Shown here piece by piece: positions 31,901-40,789 of a DNA stretch of 64,000 bases (position 1 is its first letter; the number at the start of each line of letters is the position of its first letter). The notes under the pieces were generated by a model, which was given only the letters and a program-made list of their open reading frames with translations, did not search any database and had not been told where the DNA came from. The stretch is from Nocardioides rotundus (GTDB lineage: Bacteria; Actinomycetota; Actinomycetes; Propionibacteriales; Nocardioidaceae). The stretch is from contig NZ_CP082922.1 of assembly GCF_019931675.1 (NCBI RefSeq), forward strand, positions 1,503,001 through 1,567,000, in the 5' to 3' direction. The translations under genes were made by a program, and so were the position numbers.

Positions 31901-32727
31901 GCGTGCTGGAGGACCTGCGGCTGCGCGGCCCGGTGCTGACGGCCTCGGGCTGCGGCGGCACGGGGCGCGAGCTGGCGCCGTACGTCGACCTGGCGACCCT
32001 CGGCGGCTTCGTCACCCGGTCCATCACGCTCGCCCACCGCACCGGTGCGGCCGGCCGCCGGATCGTCGAGACCCCGTCGGGGCTGCTCAACGCCGTGGGG
32101 CTGCAGAACCCCGGGCTGGAGCCGTTCCTGGCCCGCGAGCTGCCGTGGCTGCACCAGCAGGGTGCGCGGGTGATCGTCTCGATCGCCGGAGCCTCGCCGG
32201 GGGAGTACGCCGACCTCGCGCAGCGCCTCGCCGTGGCGCCGGGGGTCAGCGGCATCGAGGTCAACCTCAGCGCTCCCGACCAGCGGGGGAGCGGCGTCTA
32301 CGACGTGCGCGAGCCCTTCCACGCGGGCAGCGTGGTCTCCGCGGTCCGGCGCGAGACGCCCTCGCGGGTGCCGGTGCTCGCCAAGCTCCGCTCCGACGTG
32401 GTCCGGGCGGTCGAGGTCTCGCGGACCGTCGCGGAGGCGGGGGCCGACGCTGTCGTCCTCGGCAACGCCCTGCCCGCCGCCATGCCCGACGGCCGCCCGG
32501 CCCGCCTCTCCGGTCCCGCCGTCGGGCCGCTGGCGCTGCGGTGCGTGGCCCAGGTCTGCCAGCAGCTGCCGGCGCTGCCGGTGATCGGCTGCGGCGGGAT
32601 CGCCACCCCCGCCGACGTCCGCGCCTTCCTCGACGCCGGAGCGGTCGCGGTCCAGGTCGGCACCGCCCAGCTGCACGACCCGATGACGCTCAGCCGACTC
32701 ATCACCGCCCGCCAGGAGGACGCATGA
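31897..32727 (+). CDS. Class 1B-like dihydroorotate dehydrogenase homologue lacking the catalytic Cys
   Basis: Predicted 276-residue TIM-barrel FMN protein of the PyrDB type, shown by IVETPSGLLNAVGLQNPGLE and the C-terminal VIGCGGIATPADV and VGTAQLHDP. The motif usually NISCPN, holding the base Cys and orotate-binding Asn, reads NLSAPD here; the usual VTKS-type FMN lysine reads VTRS. It probably does not oxidise dihydroorotate by the normal route. ATG 31897 overlaps the PyrK-like gene by four bases and GTG/ATG coupling continues into pyrF, so it is expressed with the pyr operon. Confidence 0.8.
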   Translation: MSVLEDLRLRGPVLTASGCGGTGRELAPYVDLATLGGFVTRSITLAHRTGAAGRRIVETPSGLLNAVGLQNPGLEPFLARELPWLHQQGARVIVSIAGASPGEYADLAQRLAVAPGVSGIEVNLSAPDQRGSGVYDVREPFHAGSVVSAVRRETPSRVPVLAKLRSDVVRAVEVSRTVAEAGADAVVLGNALPAAMPDGRPARLSGPAVGPLALRCVAQVCQQLPALPVIGCGGIATPADVRAFLDAGAVAVQVGTAQLHDPMTLSRLITARQEDA

Positions 32728-33545
32728 CCCCGTTCGGGACCCGACTGCACGACGCGATGGCGCAGCGCGGACCGCTGTGCGCCGGGATCGACCCGCATCC
32801 CGGGCTGCTCGCGGAGTGGGGGCTCGACGACACCCCCGACGGGCTCGAGCGGTTCGCCCTCGGGGCCGCCGAGGCGCTGGCCCCACAGGTGGCGGTCGTC
32901 AAGCCGCAGAGCGCGTTCTTCGAGCGCTTCGGGTCCCGTGGGATCGCCGTACTCGAGCGCCTGGTGGGCGCCTGCCGGGACGCCGGCGCGCTGGTGCTCC
33001 TCGACGCCAAGCGGGGCGACATCGGCTCCACCTCGCAGGCCTACGCCGACGCCTACCTCGACCCGAGCGCACCGCTCGGGGTGGACGCGGTGACGGTCTC
33101 GCCGTACCTCGGCTTCGGCTCCCTCGACCCGTTCTTCGACGCCGCCCGGACCCACGGCGGCGGGGTGTTCGTGCTGGCGCTGACCTCCAACAAGGAGGGC
33201 CCGGAGGTGCAGGCCGCCCGGGACGGCGAGGTCACCGTGGCCGGCCGCATCCTGGAGCAGCTGCGCGCCCTCAACGACGGGGCGGAGCCGCTCGGCTCGT
33301 TCGGTGCGGTGGTCGGCGCCACGATCGGCTCGACCGAGGAGGACCTGGACATCGACGGCCCGCTGCTGGCGCCCGGGTTCGGCGCCCAGGGCGGCACGGT
33401 GGAGGACCTGCGCCGGGTCTTCGGCTCCGCCGCCCCAGCGGTGCTGCCCAGCAGCTCCCGCGACGTGCTGCGCGCCGGCCCCGACCCGGTCGCGCTGCGC
33501 GACGCGGCCCGGGCGGTCAATGCGCGGCTGCGGTCGCTGGCCTAG
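32724..33545 (+). CDS. pyrF: Orotidine 5'-phosphate decarboxylase, long (type 2) form
   Basis: Predicted 273-residue TIM-barrel enzyme making UMP from OMP. The long-form signature LLDAKRGDIGSTSQAYADAY holds the catalytic Asp/Lys set; FVLALTSNKEG and GATIGSTEEDL follow. This form is usual in mycobacteria and their relatives. ATG 32724 overlaps the preceding gene by four bases. It ends the carA unit; TAG of the stop also forms part of a -10-like TAGGGT for the next gene. Confidence 0.95.
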   Translation: MTPFGTRLHDAMAQRGPLCAGIDPHPGLLAEWGLDDTPDGLERFALGAAEALAPQVAVVKPQSAFFERFGSRGIAVLERLVGACRDAGALVLLDAKRGDIGSTSQAYADAYLDPSAPLGVDAVTVSPYLGFGSLDPFFDAARTHGGGVFVLALTSNKEGPEVQAARDGEVTVAGRILEQLRALNDGAEPLGSFGAVVGATIGSTEEDLDIDGPLLAPGFGAQGGTVEDLRRVFGSAAPAVLPSSSRDVLRAGPDPVALRDAARAVNARLRSLA

Positions 33546-33554
33546 GGTGCCGAG

Positions 33555-34019
33555 GTGCCTCCCGCTGTCTCCTTCCTCACACCCGGGCGTGGTGTGAGCC
33601 TGTGCCTGGCCGGCCTGCTGGCCGTGGTCGCGGGCTGCGCCAGCCAGCAGGAGCAGTACTGCGAGACCGTGCGGGAGAACCAGCGGGCGCTGGGGGAGGC
33701 GGTCGCGCAGCCCGGTGCGCAGGGCCTCGTGGACGCGCTGCCCGTCTACCGCACGCTGGCGAAGGACGCCCCCGACGACATCGCCGACGACTGGCGCACG
33801 CTCATCGACGCGGTCGCCCGCTTCGACCGGGTGGTGCAGCGGACCGGCGTCGACCCGGCGACCTACGACCAGAAGTCCCCGCCGGAGGGGCTCAGGGCCG
33901 ACGAGCGGGATGAGCTCGAGCAGGCCGGCCTCGGTCTGGCCGACCCGGAGGTACGCCGCGCGCAGGCCGGCGTCGAGCAGCAGGCGCTGGACGTGTGCAA
34001 GACGCCGCTGAGCATGTGA
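33555..34019 (+). CDS. Putative lipoprotein, 154 aa
   Basis: The N-terminus has a signal peptide with a lipobox, LLAVVAGC, with the Cys near residue 28, so the mature protein should be lipid-anchored on the outer face of the membrane. The rest is a hydrophilic helical domain with two further Cys (QYCETV and DVCKTP) that could form a disulfide. No family recognised. TAGGGT (33543-33548) ends six bases before GTG 33555, a leaderless pattern. It sits between pyrF and mihF. Confidence 0.78.
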   Translation: MPPAVSFLTPGRGVSLCLAGLLAVVAGCASQQEQYCETVRENQRALGEAVAQPGAQGLVDALPVYRTLAKDAPDDIADDWRTLIDAVARFDRVVQRTGVDPATYDQKSPPEGLRADERDELEQAGLGLADPEVRRAQAGVEQQALDVCKTPLSM

Positions 34020-34115
34020 GGCCCGGCGTTGCCGCCCGTGCTCCGGACTGACTAGGGTGACCGGCACCCGCTCGCGCCCTGCCGAGGCGAGCCCGACCAG
34101 ACGTAGGAACTGCCC

Positions 34116-34442
34116 GTGGCCCTCCCTCCCCTCACTCCCGAACAGCGCCAGGCCGCCCTCGAGAAGGCAGCGGCCTCCCGCCGGGAGCGGGCCGAGGTGA
34201 AGAACCGGCTGAAGAACTCCGGAGGCTCGCTGGTCGACGTGCTCCACGAGGGCCAGGCCAACGACGTCGTGGGCAAGATGCGGGTCATCGACCTGCTCTG
34301 CTCGGTCCCCGGCGTCGGCAAGGTCCGGGCCCGCCAGCTGATGGAGCGGCTCGGCATCGCCGAGAGCCGCCGGGTGCGGGGCCTGGGCACCAAGCAGGTC
34401 GCCGCGCTGGAGCGCGAGTTCGCGCCCCGCGACGACGCGTGA
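34116..34442 (+). CDS. mihF: Actinobacterial integration host factor (mIHF)
   Basis: Predicted 108-residue nucleoid-associated protein. The basic helix [10 protein letters not shown] and the helix-hairpin-helix DNA-binding part [21 protein letters not shown] are conserved in the family; it bends DNA and was first described as the host factor for mycobacteriophage L5 integration. Position directly before gmk-rpoZ is the usual actinobacterial order. A -10-like TAGGGT at 34053-34058 gives a leader of about 50 bases. The stop overlaps gmk by one base. Confidence 0.95.
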   Translation: MALPPLTPEQRQAALEKAAASRRERAEVKNRLKNSGGSLVDVLHEGQANDVVGKMRVIDLLCSVPGVGKVRARQLMERLGIAESRRVRGLGTKQVAALEREFAPRDDA

Positions 34443-35008
34443 TGACCGGCCCCGCAGCGCGCCTGGTGGTGCTCGCCGGCCCGACGGCCGTCGGCAAGGG
34501 CACCGTCGCCGCCGCCGTCCGCGAGCGGCATCCCGACGTGTGGATCTCGGTCTCGGCCACCACCCGGCCCCCGCGTCCGGGCGAGGTCGACGGTGTGCAC
34601 TACTGGTTCGTCTCCGAGGCGGAGTTCGACCGCCTGGTCGCCGAGGACCAGATGCTGGAGTGGGCCGTCGTGCACGGGCGGCATCGCTACGGCACCCCGC
34701 GCGGCCCGGTGGAGGAGGCGCTGGCCGCCGGGCGGCCCTCGCTGCTGGAGATCGACCTGCAGGGCGCTCGCCAGGTGCGAGCCTCCATGCCCGATGCCCT
34801 GTTCGTCTTCCTCAAGCCGCCCTCGTGGGACGAGCTGGTCCGCCGCCTGGTGGGCCGCGGCACCGAGTCCGACGAGGAGCGGACCCGCAGGCTGGAGACC
34901 GCCGTGGCCGAGCTGGCCGCCGAGCCGGAGTTCGACGTGAGCATCGTCAACCACGAAGTTCACGCCGCCGCGGACGAGTTGGTAGCCTTGATGACAGCCC
35001 GCGCGTGA
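34442..35008 (+). CDS. gmk: Guanylate kinase
   Basis: Predicted 188-residue P-loop kinase that phosphorylates GMP. Walker A reads GPTAVGKGT (usual GPSGVGKGT), the GMP-binding segment [21 protein letters not shown] is intact, and [11 protein letters not shown] and [10 protein letters not shown] follow. ATG 34442 overlaps the mihF stop (TGATG); GTG 34439 would add one residue. It lies between mihF and rpoZ. Confidence 0.94.
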   Translation: MTGPAARLVVLAGPTAVGKGTVAAAVRERHPDVWISVSATTRPPRPGEVDGVHYWFVSEAEFDRLVAEDQMLEWAVVHGRHRYGTPRGPVEEALAAGRPSLLEIDLQGARQVRASMPDALFVFLKPPSWDELVRRLVGRGTESDEERTRRLETAVAELAAEPEFDVSIVNHEVHAAADELVALMTARA

Positions 35009-35075
35009 CCGCGCGGCCGTCCTGCTGCCCACCTGGTCGCGGACGCACCGATCCACTCGAGTGAGGCTTTTCTTC

Positions 35076-35432
35076 GTGGCTGCCCCCAACTCCGCCGCCG
35101 AGGGCGTGACCAACCCCCCGATCGACGACCTGCTGACCAAGACCGACAGCAAGTACCAGCTGGTCCTCTACAGCGCCAAGCGCGCCCGGCAGATCAACGC
35201 CTACTACTCCCAGCTCGGCGAGGGCCTGCTGGAGTACGTCGGCCCGCTGGTCGACACCCACGTCCAGGAGAAGCCGCTCTCGATCGCGCTGCGCGAGATC
35301 AGCGACGACCTGCTCACCATCGAGGAGGTCGACCCGGCGGAGCTCGCCGCCGAGGAGGAGGCGCGGGCCCGCGCCGCCGCCGAGGCCGCCGAGCTGGCTC
35401 AGGGCGACGCCGACTTCGGCGCCGGCTCCTGA
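35076..35432 (+). CDS. rpoZ: RNA polymerase omega subunit
   Basis: Predicted 118-residue subunit that helps assemble RNA polymerase. [36 protein letters not shown] sequence and [13 protein letters not shown] are conserved in actinobacteria. A C-terminal acidic, Ala-rich helix of about 30 residues ([17 protein letters not shown]) is longer than in most homologues. GTG 35076 is preferred over GTG 35061 because GAGG lies nine bases before it and the family starts nearby. Confidence 0.93.
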   Translation: MAAPNSAAEGVTNPPIDDLLTKTDSKYQLVLYSAKRARQINAYYSQLGEGLLEYVGPLVDTHVQEKPLSIALREISDDLLTIEEVDPAELAAEEEARARAAAEAAELAQGDADFGAGS

Positions 35433-35445
35433 CCTCACCGGCACC

Positions 35446-36681
35446 ATGACCGACCGTCCGCGGGTCGTCGTCGGGGTCGCGGGCGGGATCGCCGCCTACA
35501 AGGCCTGCGAGCTGGTGCGCCGCTTCACCGAGAGCGGCCACGACGTGACCGTCGTCCCCACGCAGGCGGCCCTGGAGTTCGTCGGCGCCCCCACCTGGGC
35601 GGCCCTGTCCGGGAAGCCCGTGGCTGCGGACGTGTGGAGCAACGTGCACGAGGTGCCGCACGTCCGGATCGGGCAGGAGGCCGACCTGGTCGTCGTGGCG
35701 CCGGCGACCGCCGACCTGCTCGCGCGGGCCGCGCACGGACTGGCCGACGACCTGCTCACCAGCACCCTGCTGACCGCCCGCTGCCCGGTCGTGCTCGCTC
35801 CCGCGATGCACACCGAGATGTGGGAGAACGCCGCCACGGAGGCCAACGTCGCCATCTTGCGCGAGCGCGGCACGCTGGTGATCGAGCCCGCCGACGGACG
35901 GCTCACCGGCAAGGACACCGGACGCGGCCGGCTGCCCGACCCGGCAGAGATCTTCGAGACCTGCGTCGGCGTCCTGCAGCGCTCCCGCGACGCCGACGGC
36001 ACGTTCGCCCGCGATCTGGTCGGGCGGCGCGTGGTGGTCAGCGCGGGCGGCACCCGCGAGCACCTCGACCCGGTGCGGTTCCTGGGCAACCGGTCCTCGG
36101 GCCTGCAGGGCTACGCGCTGGCGCGGGCGGCCGCCGTCCGCGGCGCCGAGGTCACCCTGGTCGCCGCGAACACCGAGCTGCCCGATCCCTCCGGGGTGAC
36201 CCTGCTGCGGGTCGGCAGCACCGCCGAGCTGCAGGACGCCGTCCTCGCGGCGGCGGCCGACGCCGACGCGGTGGTGATGGCGGCCGCACCCGCCGACTTC
36301 CGGCCCACGAAGGTCAGCGACACCAAGATCAAGAAGGCCGGCGACGGGTCGGCGCCGACCATCGAGCTGGAGCAGAACCCCGACATCCTCGCGGGCATCT
36401 CCCACGACCGGCCCCGCCCCGACGCGGTGATCGTCGGCTTCGCCGCCGAGACCGGCGACGAGACCGGCAGCGTGCTGGAGCTGGGTCGGGCCAAGCTGGA
36501 GCGCAAGGGCTGCGACCTGCTGGTCGTCAACGACGTCGGCGGCGGCCGGGTCTTCGGCGAGGCGGACAACCAGGCGGTGATCCTCGGACGCGACGGCACC
36601 GCGGTCGACGTACCCCGTGCCTCGAAGGTGGCCGTGGCGCACGCCATCTGGGACCAGGTCGTCCGGCTTCTCGCCCGCTGA
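35446..36681 (+). CDS. coaBC: Bifunctional phosphopantothenoylcysteine decarboxylase / synthase
   Basis: Predicted 411-residue two-step coenzyme A enzyme. The N-terminal flavoprotein decarboxylase domain (to about 185) has VAGGIAAYKACELVR, the catalytic His region NVHEVPHVRIG and PAMHTEMW; the C-terminal synthase domain has SAGGTREHLDPVRFLGNRSSG and the later lysine-rich KIKK loop. It begins 13 bases after rpoZ, the usual order rpoZ-coaBC-metK. Confidence 0.95.
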   Translation: MTDRPRVVVGVAGGIAAYKACELVRRFTESGHDVTVVPTQAALEFVGAPTWAALSGKPVAADVWSNVHEVPHVRIGQEADLVVVAPATADLLARAAHGLADDLLTSTLLTARCPVVLAPAMHTEMWENAATEANVAILRERGTLVIEPADGRLTGKDTGRGRLPDPAEIFETCVGVLQRSRDADGTFARDLVGRRVVVSAGGTREHLDPVRFLGNRSSGLQGYALARAAAVRGAEVTLVAANTELPDPSGVTLLRVGSTAELQDAVLAAAADADAVVMAAAPADFRPTKVSDTKIKKAGDGSAPTIELEQNPDILAGISHDRPRPDAVIVGFAAETGDETGSVLELGRAKLERKGCDLLVVNDVGGGRVFGEADNQAVILGRDGTAVDVPRASKVAVAHAIWDQVVRLLAR

Positions 36682-36684
36682 GAC

Positions 36685-36706
36685 GCCCGTCCGGATTCCG
36701 GCGGGC
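36685..36706 (+). terminator. Hairpin after coaBC
   Basis: GCCCG-T-CCGG (36685-36694) pairs with CCGGCGGGC (36698-36706) around the loop ATT, with one bulged base, starting three bases after the coaBC stop. It may end or slow coaBC transcription before the metK promoter. No T-tract follows, so the role is uncertain. Confidence 0.4.
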
Positions 36707-36762
36707 ACGTGCCGACCGATATCGTGGCGCCGTCCCGTCCGCCCGAGCCACAAGGAGCCCCA

Positions 36763-37968
36763 GTGCCCGGACGTCTCTTCACCTCCGAGTCCGTGACCGA
36801 GGGTCACCCCGACAAGATCGCGGACCGGATCAGCGACACCGTCCTCGACTTCCTGATGGCCCACGACGGGGACAGGGTCAACCTGCGCACCGCGGTGGAG
36901 ACGCTCCTGACCACCGGCCTCGTGGTCGTCGCCGGCGAGGTGCGGACCAACGCCTACGCCCCGGTGTCGGAGCTGGTCCGCAAGGTGGTCTCCGAGGACA
37001 TCGGCTACGACTCCTCGGAGAAGGGCTTCGACGGCAACTCCTGCGGCGTCCAGGTGGCGATCGGCAACCAGTCCATCGACATCGCGCAGGGTGTCGACGA
37101 CGGTCACGAGGCCCGTGTCGGGTCCTCGGAGGACGAGCTGGACAAGCGCGGCGCCGGCGACCAGGGGCTGATGTTCGGCTACGCCTGCGACGACACCCCC
37201 GAGCTGATGCCGCTGCCGATCATGATCGCCCAGCGCCTGGCCGAGCGGCTGGCCGCCGTACGCAAGGACGGGACGCTGCCCTATCTGCGCCCGGACGGGA
37301 AGACACAGGTGACGATCGAGTACGACGCCCAGGACGAGCCTGTCCGGGTCGACACCGTCGTCCTCTCCACCCAGCACGCCGACGGCATCGAGCACGCCGA
37401 CCTCGAGCGCGACATCAAGCAGCACGTGATCGACGAGGTGCTGCCGGCCTTCGACATCCCGCACGAGGACTACCGGCTGCTGGTGAACCCGACCGGCAAG
37501 TTCGTCATCGGCGGCCCCATGGGCGACGCCGGGGTGACCGGCCGGAAGATCATCGTCGACACCTACGGCGGCATGGCCCGGCACGGCGGCGGTGCCTTCT
37601 CGGGCAAGGACCCCTCGAAGGTGGACCGCTCGGCGGCCTACGCGATGCGGTGGGTGGCCAAGAACGTGGTGGCGGCCGGGCTGGCCCGCCGGTGCGAGGC
37701 ACAGGTCGCCTACGCGATCGGCAAGGCCGCGCCGGTCGGGGTGTTCATCGAGACCTTCGGGACCGGGGTGATCCCGGACGAGGACATCCAGCAGGCCGTC
37801 CTCAAGTGCTTCGACCTGCGCCCGGCCGCGATCATCCGCGACCTGGACCTGCTCCGGCCGATCTACGCCAAGACCTCCGCCTACGGCCACTTCGGTCGCG
37901 AGCTGCCCGAGTTCACCTGGGAGCGCACCGACCGGGTGGCCGACCTCAAGGGCGCCGCCGGCCTCTGA
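36763..37968 (+). CDS. metK: S-adenosylmethionine synthetase
   Basis: Predicted 401-residue enzyme making SAM from ATP and methionine. The start [21 protein letters not shown], the methionine-loop region and [19 protein letters not shown]-loop-like segment, and [19 protein letters not shown] are all present. AAGGAG lies five bases before GTG 36763, and the conserved N-terminus starts there, although the frame is open to 36709. The 80-base upstream gap shows no SAM riboswitch. Confidence 0.97.
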   Translation: MPGRLFTSESVTEGHPDKIADRISDTVLDFLMAHDGDRVNLRTAVETLLTTGLVVVAGEVRTNAYAPVSELVRKVVSEDIGYDSSEKGFDGNSCGVQVAIGNQSIDIAQGVDDGHEARVGSSEDELDKRGAGDQGLMFGYACDDTPELMPLPIMIAQRLAERLAAVRKDGTLPYLRPDGKTQVTIEYDAQDEPVRVDTVVLSTQHADGIEHADLERDIKQHVIDEVLPAFDIPHEDYRLLVNPTGKFVIGGPMGDAGVTGRKIIVDTYGGMARHGGGAFSGKDPSKVDRSAAYAMRWVAKNVVAAGLARRCEAQVAYAIGKAAPVGVFIETFGTGVIPDEDIQQAVLKCFDLRPAAIIRDLDLLRPIYAKTSAYGHFGRELPEFTWERTDRVADLKGAAGL

Positions 37969-38000
37969 GGCTGTCCGCGGCCGCTGGTAGGAATGCCGCC

Positions 38001-40064
38001 ATGAGCGGCGAGGACGCGGAGGACCAGCCCGGGCTGTTGCCCGAGGGTGCCCTCGCCGGTGCTCGCGCCCAGGTGGCGCGGGCCCGCTCGGCGACGGCGG
38101 CGCGCCCCGAGGCCCGAAAGAAGCAGGCCGAGCCCGCCGCCACCGACCCGGTCGCGGCGGTGCTGGTCGACGTCCCCCTCGCCCATCTGGACCGCCCCTT
38201 CGACTACCTCGTTCCGGCCGCGATGGCCGAGGACGCGGTGCCCGGCGCCCGGGTGAAGGTGCGCTTCGCCGGGCAGGACGTCGACGGCTTCGTGGTGGCC
38301 CGCCGGGAGCGCTCCGAGCACGCCGGCCGGCTGCAGCCGCTGCGCCGGGTGGTCAGCCCCGAGCCCGTGCTGCTGCCGCCGGTGGAGCGGCTGGTCGGCG
38401 AGATCGCGGAGCGCTACGCCGGGTCCCGGGCCGATGTGCTCCGCCTGGCCGTGCCTCCGCGGCACGCGACCGCGGAGAAGGCCGCCCCGCTCGATCCCCG
38501 TCCACCGTTCACCCGCGACGTCGAGGCGGCCGAGACCGCCTGGGCCGGACACGAGCACGCCGGGTCGTTCCTGGGGCACCTGGCCGCGGGGGAGTCGCCG
38601 CGCGCGGTGTGGACCGCGGCTCCCGGGGCGGACTGGCCGCAGCTGCTGGCGCACGCGGTCGCGGCGACGTACTCCTCCGACCGTGGCGCGCTCGTCTGCG
38701 TCCCCGACCACCGCGACGTGGCGCGGCTCGACGCCGCGCTGACCGAGGTCCTGGGGGAGGGCCACCACGTGGTGCTGACCGCGGAGTCCGGGCCGTCCCG
38801 GCGCTACCGCGACTTCCTGGCCGTCTCTCGAGGTCAGCGCCGGGTGGTGATCGGCACCCGGGCCGCCGCGTTCGCGCCGGTGCACGACCTGGGCCTGGTG
38901 GCGATGTGGGACGACGGGGACGACCTGTTCGCCGAGCCGCGGGCGCCGTACCCGCACGCGCGCGAGGTGCTGCTGACCCGGGCGGTGCTGGAGGACACGG
39001 CCGTCCTGCTGGGCAGCCATGCCCGCTCGGTCGAGGCGCAGCACCTGGTCGCATCCGGCTGGGCGCACGAGCTGGCGCCCTCGCGCGACGTGGTCCGGGA
39101 GCGGGTGCAGGTCGCGGTCGCCGGTGCGGACGACGTGGCGCTGGCCCGGGACGCCTTCGCCCGCTCCGCACGGGTCCCGCAGGAGGTGCACCAGGCGATC
39201 CGGCGGGCGCTGGAGTCCGGGCCGGTGCTGGTGCAGACGCCGCGCTCGGGCTACGCGCCCGCCCTCGCCTGCGAGCGCTGCCGCACCCCCGCCCGCTGCC
39301 GGGTCTGCCACGGTCCGCTGCGGCTGACGTCGCCGACGGCCCCGCCCTCGTGCGGGTGGTGCGGGCGCATGGAGACCGACTGGTCCTGCGGCGAGTGCGG
39401 CTACCGCGGCCTGCGGGCGCCGGTGCTGGGGGACCGGCGCACCGCCGAGGAGCTCGGCCGGACCTTCGCGCCGGTGCGTGTCGTCACCTCGAGCGGCGAC
39501 AAGGTGCTCGCCTCGGTGCCCGACCAGCCCGCGCTGGTGGTGGCGACCCCGGGCGCGGAGCCGGTGGCCGAGGGCGGGTACCCGCTCGTGGTGCTGCTGG
39601 ACACCTGGCTGGCACTGGCCCGCCCGGACCTGCGGGTGGGGGAGGAGTCGCTGCGCCGGTGGCTGGCGGCCGGCGCGCTGGTCCGCCCCGGCGGCCGGGT
39701 GCTCGCCGTCGGCGACTCCACGAGGCCCGAGCTGCAGGCGCTGGTGCGGTGGGACCCCGCGGGGTACGCCGCCCGCGAGGCCGCCGAGCGCGCCGAGGCC
39801 CATCTTCCGCCGGCCGCCCGGGTCGCCACGGTCACCGGCGAGCCGGCCGCCGTCGAGGAGGCGCTGGCCCTGCTCGACCCGCCCGACCCCACCGAGTCGC
39901 TCGGCCCGGTCCCGCACGGCGACGACGGCGAGGTCCGGGTCGTGCTGCGCACGCCCCGCCGCCAGGCCCTCGCCCTCTCCCGCGCGCTCGGGGAGATGCA
40001 GCGCCTCCGCTCGGCGCGCAAGCTGGCCGCCGTCCGCGTCCAGGTCGACCCGGCGTCGCTGTGA
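38001..40064 (+). CDS. priA: PriA-like primosomal protein N' (actinobacterial form without helicase motifs)
   Basis: Predicted 687-residue protein aligned with PriA: an N-terminal 3'-DNA-end-binding domain (VLVDVPLAHLDRPFDYLVP), a helicase-like core, and a zinc-binding region with paired CxxC motifs (ACERC, CRVC, CGWC, CGEC). Where PriA has Walker A, no GxxGxGKT is present, and the DEAH box is replaced by MWDDGDD, as is usual in actinobacterial PriA, so ATP-driven unwinding is unlikely. TAGGAAT ends six bases before ATG 38001. It lies between metK and def. Confidence 0.93.
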   Translation: MSGEDAEDQPGLLPEGALAGARAQVARARSATAARPEARKKQAEPAATDPVAAVLVDVPLAHLDRPFDYLVPAAMAEDAVPGARVKVRFAGQDVDGFVVARRERSEHAGRLQPLRRVVSPEPVLLPPVERLVGEIAERYAGSRADVLRLAVPPRHATAEKAAPLDPRPPFTRDVEAAETAWAGHEHAGSFLGHLAAGESPRAVWTAAPGADWPQLLAHAVAATYSSDRGALVCVPDHRDVARLDAALTEVLGEGHHVVLTAESGPSRRYRDFLAVSRGQRRVVIGTRAAAFAPVHDLGLVAMWDDGDDLFAEPRAPYPHAREVLLTRAVLEDTAVLLGSHARSVEAQHLVASGWAHELAPSRDVVRERVQVAVAGADDVALARDAFARSARVPQEVHQAIRRALESGPVLVQTPRSGYAPALACERCRTPARCRVCHGPLRLTSPTAPPSCGWCGRMETDWSCGECGYRGLRAPVLGDRRTAEELGRTFAPVRVVTSSGDKVLASVPDQPALVVATPGAEPVAEGGYPLVVLLDTWLALARPDLRVGEESLRRWLAAGALVRPGGRVLAVGDSTRPELQALVRWDPAGYAAREAAERAEAHLPPAARVATVTGEPAAVEEALALLDPPDPTESLGPVPHGDDGEVRVVLRTPRRQALALSRALGEMQRLRSARKLAAVRVQVDPASL

Positions 40065-40075
40065 GGTGAGGGGTC

Positions 40076-40140
40076 GTTTCCCCGGTGCACCGGGGAAACG
40101 GTCACTTCCCGGCTGAAGTGCCGCCTGGGAAGTGACCGTT
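40076..40140. repeat. Nested intergenic palindromes, copy B
   Basis: A perfect 24-bp palindrome spans 40076-40099 (half-site GTTTCCCCGGTG). It is followed by AACGGTCACTTCCC (40097-40110) and its exact inverse GGGAAGTGACCGTT (40127-40140), 14 bp with a 16-base loop, sharing three bases with the first palindrome so the two folds compete. The block resembles 1608-1690. It fills most of the 175-base gap between priA and def. Confidence 0.8.
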
Positions 40141-40239
40141 CTCCCTGGGAACCTCAGCCGGTACGGCGCACCGGGTTGATCGGTCGGGCGCCGCCCGACC
40201 CAGGTCGGGACCGCACCCGCCGACTCCTAGACTGGAGGC

Positions 40240-40785
40240 ATGGCCATCCAGCCCATCCGCCTCTTCGGCGACCCGGTCCTGCGCAAGCCCGCGATCGAGG
40301 TCGTCGACTTCGACAAGGAGCTGCGGCGGCTGGTGGAGGACCTCACCGACACGATGATGGACGCCCCCGGCGCCGGGCTGGCCGCGCCGCAGCTGGGCGT
40401 GGGGCTGCGGGTGTTCACCTGGTACGTCGACGGCGAGCTCGGCCACCTGGTCAACCCGTCGCTCGACCTGTCCGAGGAGATCCAGGACGGCCCCGAGGGC
40501 TGCCTCTCCCTGCCCGACCTCACCTTCGACTGCAGGCGCGCGCTGTCGGTGGTCGCCAAGGGATACGACATGCACGGCGAGCCCGTGGTGATCGAGGGGA
40601 GCGACCTGCTGGCCCGGGCGATCCAGCACGAGACCGACCACCTCGACGGGATCCTGTTCATCGACCGGCTCGACGCCGACGCCCGCAAGGCGGCGATGCG
40701 CGAGATCCGCGAGTCGGAGTGGTTCGGCCTGGAGAAGCCCACGGTGAAGCTCAGCCCGCACCCGACCAACGGCTTCGGGCTCTGA
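40240..40785 (+). CDS. def: Peptide deformylase
   Basis: Predicted 181-residue metalloenzyme removing the N-formyl group from new proteins. All three motifs are intact: [13 protein letters not shown] with the metal-binding Cys, and QHETDHLDG with the HExxH pair. TAGACT (40228-40233) ends six bases before ATG 40240; the same gap holds GGAGG. fmt follows four bases after the stop, so formylation and deformylation genes are coupled. Confidence 0.97.
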   Translation: MAIQPIRLFGDPVLRKPAIEVVDFDKELRRLVEDLTDTMMDAPGAGLAAPQLGVGLRVFTWYVDGELGHLVNPSLDLSEEIQDGPEGCLSLPDLTFDCRRALSVVAKGYDMHGEPVVIEGSDLLARAIQHETDHLDGILFIDRLDADARKAAMREIRESEWFGLEKPTVKLSPHPTNGFGL

Positions 40786-40789
40786 GCCG

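Noticed and set aside
31897..32727. Simple duplicate of pyrD
   Set aside because: Motifs place it in class 1B while the other copy is class 2, and the catalytic Cys is missing, so it is not a recent duplicate with the same role.
36682..36762. SAM riboswitch before metK
   Set aside because: The gap is only about 80 bases and contains just a short GC hairpin after coaBC; none of the conserved SAM-aptamer cores is visible.
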